From the NCBI GenBank assembly GCA_951394045.1, contig OX595987.1, positions 3,348,001-3,412,000 of the forward strand: DNA of 64,000 nucleotides, in the 5' to 3' direction. This document shows, piece by piece, positions 21,301 through 29,926 of this stretch. This stretch comes from Nitzschia sp. DOCU1. Lineage: Eukaryota > Bacillariophyta > Bacillariophyceae > Bacillariales > Bacillariaceae. Position 1 is the stretch's first letter, and each line of letters opens with the position of its first letter. The notes below the pieces were generated by a model. The model did no database searches and had not been told where the DNA came from. It saw only the letters and a program-made list of their open reading frames with translations. Position numbers and translations under genes: made by a program.

Positions 21301-21903
21301 CTAAAATTTCACAACCTTTCGCTTTGGCCGCGCCACCTCTTCCTTTTTGGGTTTGGCTTCCGTGTGCCGGACATCAGGCTCCAGTAGATCTTCGACTTTA
21401 TTGTCGTCGTCAACAATTTTGGATCTATCCGACTTTGACTTGCCCTGCTTCGTCGGGCAAGCGGAAGCAAGATGTTCTCTCGAACCACAATTTCGACACT
21501 CTCCTCCGTTGACGTAGATTCCATTTGTGTTATTTGGACATTGCGAGACCAAGTGCCCCATTTGCTTACACAAGAAGCAGTTGGCAAAGGGCAAATCCGT
21601 TGGCTTACCGACATTCCTCTTCGGGCACGCAGACAAGGCATGTTCTGTGGAACCACATTTGTAGCAAACGTTCGGAGCAACCTCAGCACTGGCCTTCCCC
21701 GGACATTCAGCAACTAAATGACCTCGCTGGCGACAATGAAAGCAAATGGCTTGCTTCTTTCTGTTTTGATCGTGCTGCTTTTCACGCCGTTTTCTTGCAA
21801 TTTCAACGTATTTGGAGCGCCTTTCTTCTTTGGTCATGCGAGGACGCTTCAAAGTGGTACCGGCGGCATGTTTCGGTGACTTTTCTTTGGTACCTCCAGA
21901 CAT
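21301..21903 (-). CDS. CCHC zinc-knuckle protein, ZCCHC9-like
   Basis: 200 residues from the ATG at 21903. After a basic helical segment (RMTKEERRSKYVEIARKRRE) it has four CCHC knuckles of the C-x2-C-x4-H-x4-C type: CFHCRQRGHLVAEC, CYKCGSTEHALSAC, CFLCKQMGHLVSQC and CRNCGSREHLASAC. Spacing and order match ZCCHC9 / yeast Air-like nucleolar RNA-binding proteins, which act in rRNA or exosome pathways. The tail is acidic then basic (PKRKVVKF) and may hold a nuclear localisation signal. Single exon. Confidence 0.85.
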   Translation of the reverse strand: MSGGTKEKSPKHAAGTTLKRPRMTKEERRSKYVEIARKRREKQHDQNRKKQAICFHCRQRGHLVAECPGKASAEVAPNVCYKCGSTEHALSACPKRNVGKPTDLPFANCFLCKQMGHLVSQCPNNTNGIYVNGGECRNCGSREHLASACPTKQGKSKSDRSKIVDDDNKVEDLLEPDVRHTEAKPKKEEVARPKRKVVKF

Positions 21904-22414
21904 TGTAAAGAGCACTGTAAATATGTGTTTGTAGCAGTCCGACGACAGATGTAATATCTTAACATATACGTAGTAACATCCGCCGCAAAGGTCGTGGTAG
22001 ACGGAAGTGCCAAGCTATTATGGATGCAACATGTTCATCTTCGACCAAACTTTTGGCTGGTGGTGGTGGATGGAAGGAGTGATGGGAGAGATCTGCTGCT
22101 GGTGACGATGCGGCGACACGTAGGAGCCGCACGCGCGTACAGTCAGTTGGTAGGTATTAACCACCTATACTGGAATACCTATGAAATTTCAGCAGGGCGG
22201 TCGCGCCATCTCATGCTTGGGGAACAAATCCGCTGGCGCCCGTCATCTAGTCCCGAAAATGACGTTGTAGTGATTGTTGCCGAACTAAAAATACCGCCTT
22301 GACGACTTCAAGTCCGACATTTGGACACAACAATAAAGACCAACACTGCCAACCCTCCTGTCGAACTCCAGCGAACCCAGGACTCATTTACCAGTATATG
22401 CTGTCAAGTTCTCC
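21904..22414. other. Intergenic flank of Harbinger element 1
   Basis: About 510 bp between the zinc-knuckle gene start and the first TAA target duplication. Open frames here have no recognisable content. Confidence 0.4.
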
Positions 22415-22417
22415 TAA

Positions 22418-22437
22418 GGCGCTAAACTAGCGGACGG
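22418..22437 (+). repeat. Element 1 left terminal inverted repeat
   Basis: GGCGCTAAACTAGCGGACGG, a perfect inverted match to 24612-24631. The similarity ends abruptly after 20 bp. Confidence 0.9.
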
Positions 22438-22711
22438 AAAAATTGATTCCCCTGATTCCCCTGATTCCCCCGCGCCGGCCCGTTCGGGGAAATGACGATC
22501 AATTTTTCAGTTTCTTTCCTAGCGGACTTTTTATGATTCCCGTGATTCCCCTGATCGTCACATCGTCGAAGTTCATTCCAATGAGTCAGTCATCAGCCAG
22601 ACAAGATCGGCGTCGACAGTATCAATGAAGAATAGAGACCACAAGCTAGTATGGAAACATTTCAAGTCATGAGTAACAGCAACGAACGGACACTGCTCGA
22701 ATCGACCATGG

Positions 22712-23202
22712 CTACGGCGCAAATGTATCCTGCTTCCGTACCGTTTGGAGGCGATTTGGAGGTGGAAGCTGCGGGGGAATAGAGATTCGATCGGAATGCT
22801 CGAGGAGAAGCTGCGAGAGGCAATGGCACCACTCGGCTTGCGGAATCAGGTCGTCATTATTATTGTCGATACTATCAGGTGCTTGTGAGACCCTCTCGGT
22901 CATGGCTTGGGCAAGTGCCAAGGAATCGGCCGTTTGATTGAGTTGCGCCAGCTGGACACTTTTGTGAAAGTTGTCGATAAGTTGTGGAGGATGAGGAAGC
23001 ATTGTTGCAACCAGCCTTTTAAATGCTTTTGTGCCTTCTTGCCATTCGATGTCCATCTGCAAAATTGACGATACAAAAATTCGGTATCGTTGGGTGGAAT
23101 TGTCCATATATGGACTTGATGATATTGGTCATAGATAAAAGTCGTCGGAGCAGTAGTAGTAGTAGTATCTTCCATTGTTGTTGGTGATGGGTTGTCAACC
23201 AT
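22712..23202 (-). pseudogene. Unidentified coding-like remnants in element 1
   Basis: Two overlapping minus-strand frames (23202-22900 and 23107-22712) fill the left half of element 1. The second follows a TTTTGCAG acceptor-like site near 23057 and reads MDIEWQEGTKAFKRLVATM, with protein-like composition. I recognise no family. It may be a second captured host exon or debris of an element gene. Confidence 0.3.
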
Positions 23203-23685
23203 CGTTCCACTGCCGCGGCTTCGGAGTCATGGTGCCTTCCTTTCATGTCATCTGATTTACAAGTTCAATGCCGCACCGTCTTTGTCTTATTTGTCGTTCC
23301 AATATTCATATCTTGCAGGTTCTTCTTGCTGTCGCCTGTCTTTTCCCATTCGTCTGCTTTCCTTGCAATGGTGGAGCACTTTACGCTGTGTAGATAGCAG
23401 AATGAACTCTTTTGTTGACACTGCCTAGTCTTATCAATTTCCCAACGAGGGGCGGGGGATTGCGGCATCCTATGGTTATTCTTGTGTAAGTGTTGTTATT
23501 CGTGATGTTAATATTCTCTCGTGACTTTTCATGAAAGGCGCAACAACAATAACCTCGATTGCCTTGGCAGAGTTCCATGTTTCGAATGTCGCGATGGGTT
23601 GTGTGTACATGCCCATTTGGGAATGGCAATTGTCACTGATGCAAAATTCATTGCAAAATGTACAACTCCTTGAGGATTTTTGTGT

Positions 23686-24468
23686 CTACGTCAAGTCGCC
23701 CACATTGTTGTAGTTGAAGACGCAGACTCGCATGTCGTCACTGGCGGCTAGGAACCACTGTTTGCGAACAATGAACTTGGCGCATCGGACGGGCAATTCA
23801 CTGACTTCAAAGGACTTGACTATGCCGCCGGCTTCGTAGTCCCAAATCATGACATTGCCCGAATACAGAGCGGCGAGGACCCATGGCTCGGTCGAGTGCA
23901 AGTTCTTGAGAGCGGTCATATCGGACCATGTATAATACGAAGAATCAATTGCCGAATTGCAAGCAGGTTGCAACTTGCTGGAAATCAACTCACTTTCTTC
24001 CGTTTCGGAAAAGTCTCCAGGGCGACCATCCACATCCACAAACAAGACGGATTGTCTCTTAATAATGTTGCTAGCCGTGTCCAGTCCACATTCTTGAAAA
24101 TTGCGGTCACGTCCACCGCGAAGCAGATAACTGCTGCTGCTGCTGCTGATGATGATGATGCCGATGCCGATGCCGATGCCGATGCCGATGCCGATGCCGA
24201 TTCTGGGAGTGTTCGCATCAGGAACCTTCTTCTCATCCACAAATTTCTTGAGGTACAAAGCAAGTGCCGCACGATAGGTACATTCCCCGTCAAGGGGCAC
24301 TCCACCACGGTAGCATCGTAGTTGTCGACTTTTAGTATTGTGTTTATCAGCCGTTGTGTCATGCTGGTGGATTGCTGCGACGACGGCGTCATTGCTCATT
24401 GCAATTCGTTCATTTTTGATCTCATTCATTGGCGAACCTCCCTGCATTCTTGCAATCAAACAAGTCAT
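23686..24468 (-). CDS. Chimeric ORF in element 1 with captured beta'-COP WD40 fragment
   Basis: Uninterrupted 260-codon frame. The first part derives from the element: its DNA matches the accessory-gene start of element 2, though the homologous frame there hits an early stop. The middle contains a (GCATCG)n hexamer tract (24155-24200), read here as Ile-Gly and in another frame as Ser-Ala. The last about 72 codons (23706-23920) are clearly the first WD40 unit of coatomer beta' subunit: STEPWVLAALYSGNVMIWDY, then VKSFEVSELPVRCAKFIVRK and AASDDMRVCVFNYNN. The frame stops shortly after. A functional product is doubtful; the capture is well supported by protein resemblance. Confidence 0.6.
   Translation of the reverse strand: MTCLIARMQGGSPMNEIKNERIAMSNDAVVAAIHQHDTTADKHNTKSRQLRCYRGGVPLDGECTYRAALALYLKKFVDEKKVPDANTPRIGIGIGIGIGIGIGIIIISSSSSSYLLRGGRDRNFQECGLDTASNIIKRQSVLFVDVDGRPGDFSETEESELISSKLQPACNSAIDSSYYTWSDMTALKNLHSTEPWVLAALYSGNVMIWDYEAGGIVKSFEVSELPVRCAKFIVRKQWFLAASDDMRVCVFNYNNVGDLT
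24155..24200. repeat. (GATGCC)n hexanucleotide tract
   Basis: About seven GATGCC units preceded by (CTG)n and (ATG)n runs, inside element 1. Read on the minus strand in one frame it encodes Ser-Ala repeats, as the (GCATCC)n tract in element 2 does. Confidence 0.85.
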
Positions 24469-24611
24469 CGTCGAATCAAACAGGTCAACTTGCTGGGGAA
24501 TCGTCGGGAATCATGATGTCGTCGGGGGATTCCCCAATCGGTCGAAACCGGATGGTTGGCAAGACGCTCGGGAATCAGGGGAATCATGACGATCATGACG
24601 ATCATTCGCCA

Positions 24612-24631
24612 CCGTCCGCTAGTTTAGCGCC
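24612..24631 (-). repeat. Element 1 right terminal inverted repeat
   Basis: Exact reverse complement of 22418-22437, followed by the TAA duplication. Confidence 0.9.
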
Positions 24632-24717
24632 TAAGTCACATTGAAGTTCCACGTGACATCTCATCGAGGTGCAAAAATAACGGGCGTACATTTAATGGCA
24701 GTGACGCACTGAGATAA

Positions 24718-24734
24718 GGGCCGAAGTTACCGGA
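24718..24734 (+). repeat. Element 2 left terminal inverted repeat
   Basis: GGGCCGAAGTTACCGGA, a perfect inverted match to 28664-28680. It differs from the element 1 terminal repeat except for the initial GG. Confidence 0.92.
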
Positions 24735-24861
24735 ATGCGAACCACGATCAACCGGCTCCGATTGATTCACCGAGTCAACCAGCGTCTTGCTGTCCATCCG
24801 AATTCAGCTCAACCGTGAATCCACCGATCTGCAATCGATCAACGGCAATCAACCGGACTTT

Positions 24862-24990
24862 GACTTGTTTGATTCGTATGACGACTTGTTTGATTCCAAG
24901 AGTGGAGGGAGGTTCGCCAATGAATGAGATCGAAAATGAATGGACGAATTGCAACAAGCAACAATGACGCCGTCGTCGCAGCAATCCACC
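24862..24990. repeat. Block shared with element 1 (inverted)
   Basis: From a GACTTGTTTGATT-type start through GGGAGGTTCGCCAATGAATG to a stretch ending GCAGCAATCCACCA, this region matches the reverse complement of about 24365-24490 in element 1 with few differences. It spans the leader and first codons of the accessory gene. Confidence 0.8.
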
Positions 24991-26934
24991 ACCACGTCAA
25001 CGATCGAGAATCAGCTCACTAGTTACCACAAACCAGAATTGTATCGTAACATGAATCCTATTCGTGAAAATATTCGTATCGCCGATGTTCCTTGCGCCGA
25101 AGCTCCTTGCGCAAATCCGCGATGCGTGACTAACGGTGGCATTGCATCCAGCACGCACAAGTGCCCCGACTGTGGCATGAACATTCATGCTACGTGCGGC
25201 AAGGAGATGGTCAACCTCGCATTTGTTCTTTGCCCGCTATGCGAAAGGAAACGGAACAATCCGCAGCAGGTGCCGACGGCCGCTGCAACTACTGCCGTCC
25301 CCGTCTCCGTCCCCGTCCCCGTCGCCGTCGCCGCCGCATCCGCATCCGCATCCGCATCCGCATCCGCAAAGAAGGATAGAGCAGCAAAGATAGAACAAAT
25401 GGCGAAATTCTTCGAGGACAACTACAAGGATGCTGATACCAGCATCGAGATTGCTACATCACGTGGGCAGGAAACTCCCTGCGGAGGATCACGGGAGACT
25501 TCTCGCCTTATTTCAATTTGCGGCGTCGAGGTCAGAAAGATTGACACTATGGCCTTGCAAAAGTTTTGTCGCATTGCCGGTTTGAAAGAATGGACAAGAA
25601 AGTCCAAGAAGGAAATCTGTGATCTAATTGTAAAATTCAAGGAAGATCGACCGAAAGCATTGGAAGCCACTGCGGGTCCTCGACAGAACAAGACCACGAT
25701 TACTGGATCGTCAAATGAAAAGGCAAATGGGATGATACGGATCATCAATTGTCTATTTCATCCTACGATTATCGGTCTCTACGCAACCTACGGTGGTGGG
25801 TTGAACAAAGATGAAATGACTGCCGGAAAAAAAAAAAATCAAACCCTTCAAGAGAAGGTCTACGAGTTGTTTCAGTCCGATGATCCCGTCGATGACGATG
25901 ACACGGAAGATTTTAACATCGCAGCTATCCACCACGAGTTTCCAGGGTCGGATGGATTGTCGGCATCCAAAAATGACTGTGGAACATTGAATTCCTGGGA
26001 AACACTTGCGTGTGTATTGAAAAAATTGCATACTGATTTCAACACAGTGCTACGTGATTGGAAAAAGTCGGGTGAACATCGCGACTTCGAAGATGTTCTT
26101 GAGGGTCTCCACAAAGACCTTGAGGACGAAGACAATCCATGGAAAATCAATAAAGTGGAAGTCTTGTATTACTTCCACTTTATGAAAGATCACCCGGAAA
26201 TCCTTCCAACGATTAGCAAATCCCTTCCGTCTGGAGTCAAAAGAGCAACTACCGATCTCAAGACTCCGTCTCGTAACACCAGGGTGGCGCGTGGCAAGTC
26301 GAGCAAGTCGTCCTCGGAAGATGACTTGGTGTTGAAGAATCTACAAGACACACTAGCGGGGGTTGCAGGAGGGCTGCAGCGATCAAAGTCCCACATGATT
26401 TCCGTTGAAATTGGTAGGCTGGAAAAGTCAAATGCTGCGATGACTTTCCAGCAAACGCTGTGTTCCAAGACCAAGGATAAGTTACGATCCGAGATCAAGG
26501 CAATGCCTCGACCATCTTCGGATTCCACTAACAATTCCCGACCGACAATCCCCATGTCACAGAATTCCGAGTCGTCCCTCTTTTCACTCTCTTCGACTAG
26601 GTCGCAGAAGATCGAAGAGTTCAAAACTGTGGCGCGGCGATTGAAGGGGATTGGATCGGCATTAATGGAAGACGAAGAACGTCTGAAAATTCTGCGGGTT
26701 CAACTTAGAGAAGCGCTTCGGGCGGAGGAGAAGGAGCAAAGAAAGCAGGTCGCTGTTCGTAAGCGAGCCTCGACAGCAAAGAATCCTATCCCTGTCAATA
26801 GCGACAGCAGTGACAGCAGTGACAGTGGTGACAGTGGTGTCGCTCGTGATGGTCGTCGTCGTGGCAAGAGGAACAAAAAATCCCGCTCTAATGTGGGTAC
26901 GGAGGGGTTCAAAACTACAGGGGAGAGTGACTAA
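24940..26934 (+). CDS. Harbinger accessory protein with treble-clef-like zinc finger (element 2 ORF1)
   Basis: 664 residues, single exon, no recognised family. PIF/Harbinger elements usually pair the transposase with a Myb/SANT protein that helps nuclear import and DNA binding; I see no SANT tryptophan pattern here. Visible parts: a Cys/His cluster at about 51-104 (CANPRC, CPDCGMNIHATC, CPLC) resembling a RING/PHD-like zinc finger; a Pro-Val then Ser-Ala repeat linker (about 112-145) encoded by (GCATCC)n; a possible SAP-like helix pair (TMALQKFCRIAGLKEWTRKS, about 200-235); an acidic middle; a helical region near 560-605; and a SDSSDSSDSGDSG tract followed by basic GRRRGKRNKKSR, a likely nuclear signal. 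It converges on the transposase. Confidence 0.75.
   Translation: MDELQQATMTPSSQQSTTTSTIENQLTSYHKPELYRNMNPIRENIRIADVPCAEAPCANPRCVTNGGIASSTHKCPDCGMNIHATCGKEMVNLAFVLCPLCERKRNNPQQVPTAAATTAVPVSVPVPVAVAAASASASASASAKKDRAAKIEQMAKFFEDNYKDADTSIEIATSRGQETPCGGSRETSRLISICGVEVRKIDTMALQKFCRIAGLKEWTRKSKKEICDLIVKFKEDRPKALEATAGPRQNKTTITGSSNEKANGMIRIINCLFHPTIIGLYATYGGGLNKDEMTAGKKKNQTLQEKVYELFQSDDPVDDDDTEDFNIAAIHHEFPGSDGLSASKNDCGTLNSWETLACVLKKLHTDFNTVLRDWKKSGEHRDFEDVLEGLHKDLEDEDNPWKINKVEVLYYFHFMKDHPEILPTISKSLPSGVKRATTDLKTPSRNTRVARGKSSKSSSEDDLVLKNLQDTLAGVAGGLQRSKSHMISVEIGRLEKSNAAMTFQQTLCSKTKDKLRSEIKAMPRPSSDSTNNSRPTIPMSQNSESSLFSLSSTRSQKIEEFKTVARRLKGIGSALMEDEERLKILRVQLREALRAEEKEQRKQVAVRKRASTAKNPIPVNSDSSDSSDSGDSGVARDGRRRGKRNKKSRSNVGTEGFKTTGESD
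25333..25368. repeat. (GCATCC)n hexanucleotide tract in accessory gene
   Basis: About five GCATCC units encoding Ser-Ala repeats, after an imperfect (GTCCCC)n/(GTCGCC)n stretch encoding Pro-Val and Ala-Val. Parallel in position to the (GATGCC)n tract of element 1. Confidence 0.85.
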
Positions 26935-26986
26935 CTACTGGCTAGGGAGAGTGATCTACTGGGGAGAGCGGCAACACTAACTCTAT

Positions 26987-27016
26987 GAATAATAATTATT
27001 AGAATAATAATTATTA
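26987..27016. terminator. Two tandem 15-bp AT palindromes between convergent element genes
   Basis: GAATAATAATTATTA occurs twice back to back; each contains the perfect palindrome TAATAATTATTA. It sits between the accessory-gene stop (26934) and the transposase stop (27040). Bidirectional 3'-end formation is inferred from position. Confidence 0.4.
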
Positions 27017-27039
27017 GCTCGGCGCAAACTTACTCTTTT

Positions 27040-28404
27040 TCATTTGTCTCTGTTTTGTTCTGCCTCCCGTCGTTCTAGATTGCGACGTGGCCTCTGGAGT
27101 CCCATTGCTACTACTCGTTCTAGAAGCGCCTCCCTTATGTGAGAAACGCCCTGAATGTTCTCCAAAGCAGGAAACAAGTCTTCATCTTCTAATTCATCTG
27201 CCGTAGGAGGCTCTCCCGGGATGTAGCCCATTAGTTGTTCTTGTTCCGTCATGTCTAGGTCGGTATCCACGTATGCTTCGATGCTTGCCTTGTCTGGTGG
27301 TCGTTGTTCGTTTATAATAAAATTGTGTAGACGTGCACAGACCATGATCAAGTCTGTGCACTTCTCCAGCGATAACTCCAAAGGTTTTCGGAAGATTCGA
27401 AATTTGGTGTTGAACAACCCGAATGCCATTTCAATGCGGATTCGTAGCTGGGACAAATAGAAATTAAAAATATCGCAGGAAGGGTTAGCACGATTGCTTC
27501 CCCAATAAGGAACGATGATTTGTTCCGACAGGGGATATGCATTGTCCCCTAGCACGTAAAATCCTGCCGGTAGCTTCTTGATCTCCTCGTCTAACTCTAC
27601 CTCTTTCATCGCATTGATATCTGGCGTTGCGCCAGGAGCCGCCACGGCAAAGTAGATAAAGCGACAATTACTGTCGCAAATTGCTTGCACGTTCAAGCCC
27701 ATGCAATGGTAATGCCCACTAAAGTAGGCAGTCTTGTTCTTTTCTCCGCGTGGCTCTATGATGCGAATGATCGTGCCATCAATGCACCCAACGCATCGAT
27801 AGAAGACGGGCTCGCCACCAGGGTTGCTTTTCGTAGCAAAACCATGAGCCAAGGCATCCAGGGTACTCAACCTAGTTGGAAAGTTGATTGATAGTTGTTC
27901 ACAGTCCAAAACTGCTGCAAAGAACCGATCACGACAGCGTCCAATGGACGAGGTAGAAACTCCAGCCCAGTCACGTATGTCTTGGCTCCGACCACCGGCC
28001 ACAATCTTCAAGCTTATAGCAACAACAAGCTCAGGAAAGATGGGTTCGACATTAGGGGCCGAGTTCATTGCCTTGACTTCCTCAAACGTGATAGAATCAC
28101 GTAAGAGCTCCACGAGTTTTTTAAATGTTTCTTCCTCCATCGTGTAGGTATTGGCAAACTCGCCTCTGTGTCTTAGGGTCGACATGTGTTCCTCCCAGTC
28201 AACCCTGGGAGTGTTTAGTCGAGTACTTCGCGACAATGACGATCGCCAGGCAGCTTTCAGTCTGGCCATAAGGATGCCACCTAAGACAATGATGGCACGT
28301 CTGGTTTGGTCGTTCCTCTCCTCGTCATCCTCATCCTCGTCTGTGTCAGACAACAGATCCAGCAGTGCCATCATGTTGCTTTCATCACTGTCAGTATCAG
28401 CCAT
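27040..28404 (-). CDS. PIF/Harbinger DDE transposase
   Basis: 454 residues, single exon, DDE_Tnp_4-type nuclease. The acidic N-terminus is followed by a helix-turn-helix-like region (LVVAISLKIVAGGRSQDI, WAGVSTSSIGRCRDRF, about 125-165). The catalytic triad is intact: D209 in GCIDGTII, D287 in LGDNAYPL and E325 in RIRIEMAFG, with the ARLHNFII block after it, as in HARBI1 and plant PIF transposases. The tail is basic (GLQRPRRNLERR). Nothing is truncated. It cuts at the element termini and inserts at TAA/TWA sites; activity on element 1 in trans is inference. Confidence 0.95.
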   Translation of the reverse strand: MADTDSDESNMMALLDLLSDTDEDEDDEERNDQTRRAIIVLGGILMARLKAAWRSSLSRSTRLNTPRVDWEEHMSTLRHRGEFANTYTMEEETFKKLVELLRDSITFEEVKAMNSAPNVEPIFPELVVAISLKIVAGGRSQDIRDWAGVSTSSIGRCRDRFFAAVLDCEQLSINFPTRLSTLDALAHGFATKSNPGGEPVFYRCVGCIDGTIIRIIEPRGEKNKTAYFSGHYHCMGLNVQAICDSNCRFIYFAVAAPGATPDINAMKEVELDEEIKKLPAGFYVLGDNAYPLSEQIIVPYWGSNRANPSCDIFNFYLSQLRIRIEMAFGLFNTKFRIFRKPLELSLEKCTDLIMVCARLHNFIINEQRPPDKASIEAYVDTDLDMTEQEQLMGYIPGEPPTADELEDEDLFPALENIQGVSHIREALLERVVAMGLQRPRRNLERREAEQNRDK

Positions 28405-28663
28405 GACTATAGCTATCTTCCGATATAGATGCTAAAAAGAGTTGACAGTAGTAATGAGAAATAAAATGCCGCCGCCATTTCGTCGGCGCCCGCCGACTCT
28501 TGCCTCGATGACTCATTGGAATGAAATCAATGAAATTGGTTGTTCTTGACAAGGGTTGGTTCATGAAATGCCCGATAACGCGCAAGGCGCGAAATCGATC
28601 AACGAGTCAACCGGATCCGGCCGGCGCGCGTTGATCGGATGATTGGGTTGATCGATTTTTTGG

Positions 28664-28680
28664 TCCGGTAACTTCGGCCC
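28664..28680 (-). repeat. Element 2 right terminal inverted repeat
   Basis: Exact reverse complement of 24718-24734, followed by TAA. Confidence 0.92.
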
Positions 28681-28683
28681 TAA

Positions 28684-29926
28684 GAACAAGATGCGTTTTT
28701 GTTGTAGGAGCGACCAATCGGAACTTCTTTGAGGACTACAACAGGAACCGCGATTGTTGCAATCGTTCTTTGTTCTTTCGTGCTACCGGTAGTCGACCGT
28801 ACCTGGTACTCACATGCCTTGCATCACCAAAAAATGCTATCCTTATGTATTTTGTCGCAGTTGAAGTGTTCCTTAGATTCCCCGCCATCACCAGCTGCCT
28901 CCCCTAATTGTTGGACAGATGACTTTTGTAATAGGTGAAGTATTCAGAAATCTTTGCCGCACAACCAGCTGCAATTCCTTATTGTTTCATTTGTATTCGT
29001 GTCGCACTTGAAGTCTTTGTCAACTTCCAGCCACAATCCAGCTGGTACTTGCCATTAGGCCTCACGGACTGACTGTCTATTCGAAAGAAGACGAACAATC
29101 ACTTGCTACGTTTCTCCCATTTGAAGATTAAATAAAACCGGGCTTAAGAACTCTCACGACCATGAAAATGGTGATGAGTTTCATTAGGGAGGGGGGGGGG
29201 GGGGGGTTCAGGTTCAAGATGGCTTCGCTAAGCTACTCAGTTCGCCTGGGTGTAAACCGCCGCGAAAGCCTTGACGTCGACTATGAGACCGTCGGGGCAA
29301 TAATTTGAAGTGCTCTGAATCCAGTGATACACAACATAATATGCCGAAACTTTATTAAGCAAGAGTACGATCTGCGAACTGGCGGTCTATCAGGGCAATT
29401 GACAATCCCTGTCGCTTGTTCCCGCTTCGCTCGGGGGAAAGCGCCAATGCCCTTACTTTAGGCCTTCGCCCCTCATGCGGCAGGCTTTTTCAAACAGTGC
29501 GCCACTACCTCCGCCGCGCTATGGATGAATTACGTGGGATGAATCTTTGAAGGAGAACAATCCGGTGAAAATAGTCCGCAAAGAACAGAAGCTGAATACC
29601 ACTAGGACCAGCTCCATCTGAGGCCTAAATCTGTTCATCCCCAATTCTATTCTTCGGGGCCTCAATTTTTCTACTCGACTGTACATGCGCACTCTTCAAA
29701 GCGGTTGCCTGCCAACGAGAACCCCGTCCCAAAGGGATGTTGCCACGCAATATGGAGAGCAGGGTTGGATGGAACAATATCTCTGCGGGGAACAGAGCCC
29801 TCCAATTTCCGGTCTGGTGGGCAAGGATACAATTTGCAGTTTGCGACGGTCGGCAAGCGACTACCATATTGCAACACCTCCAAAGCAAACTACTTTTCAT
29901 TTCCCTCTCACACAGAACCTTGTACA
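28684..29926. other. Long intergenic with poly-G tract and degenerate sequence
   Basis: About 1.2 kb. Contains CTACCGGTAG (28783-28792), a run of 16 G at 29191-29206, and a GC-richer stretch (29360-29530) unlike its surroundings that may be a decayed repeat; I could not assign it. The HSF frame is open upstream to 29705 without conserved residues. Confidence 0.5.
29191..29206 (+). repeat. Poly-G homopolymer (16 bp)
   Basis: Uninterrupted G run preceded by GGGA. Prone to length variation and sequencing error; G-quadruplex formation is possible. Confidence 0.9.

Larger units (their letters stand above)
22415..24634 (-). mobile_element. Non-autonomous PIF/Harbinger-type element carrying captured host sequence (element 1)
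   Basis: Bounded by perfect 20-bp terminal inverted repeats (22418-22437 and 24612-24631), flanked on both sides by TAA (22415-22417, 24632-24634), the 3-bp target duplication typical of PIF/Harbinger. Element length is 2,214 bp. No transposase is encoded. Subterminal zones hold many copies of GATTCCC, direct at the left end (22445, 22454, 22463, 22535, 22544) and inverted at the right end (about 24496-24585), good candidates for transposase-binding sites. The right end, read on the minus strand, shares about 110 bp with the 5' end of element 2. The centre holds a beta'-COP WD40 fragment. Confidence 0.85.
24715..28683. mobile_element. Complete PIF/Harbinger transposon (element 2)
   Basis: Perfect 17-bp terminal inverted repeats (24718-24734 and 28664-28680) flanked by TAA duplications (24715-24717, 28681-28683). 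The element is 3,963 bp. It carries two convergent genes: a zinc-finger accessory protein on plus and an intact DDE transposase on minus, the two-gene plan of autonomous PIF/Harbinger elements. Subterminal copies of TCAACCGG/GATCAAC-type motifs occur at both ends. Identical repeats, clean duplications and two open frames suggest recent insertion and possible autonomy. Only about 80 bp separate it from element 1. Confidence 0.93.

Noticed and set aside
24120..24210. Poly-Ile-Gly and Ser-Ala reading of the hexamer tract as a protein domain
   Set aside because: Low-complexity translation of a microsatellite; not evidence of a domain by itself.
29705..29926. N-terminal extension of the HSF protein
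   Set aside because: No conserved residues; the ATG at 29927 starts the basic region preceding the HSF domain.
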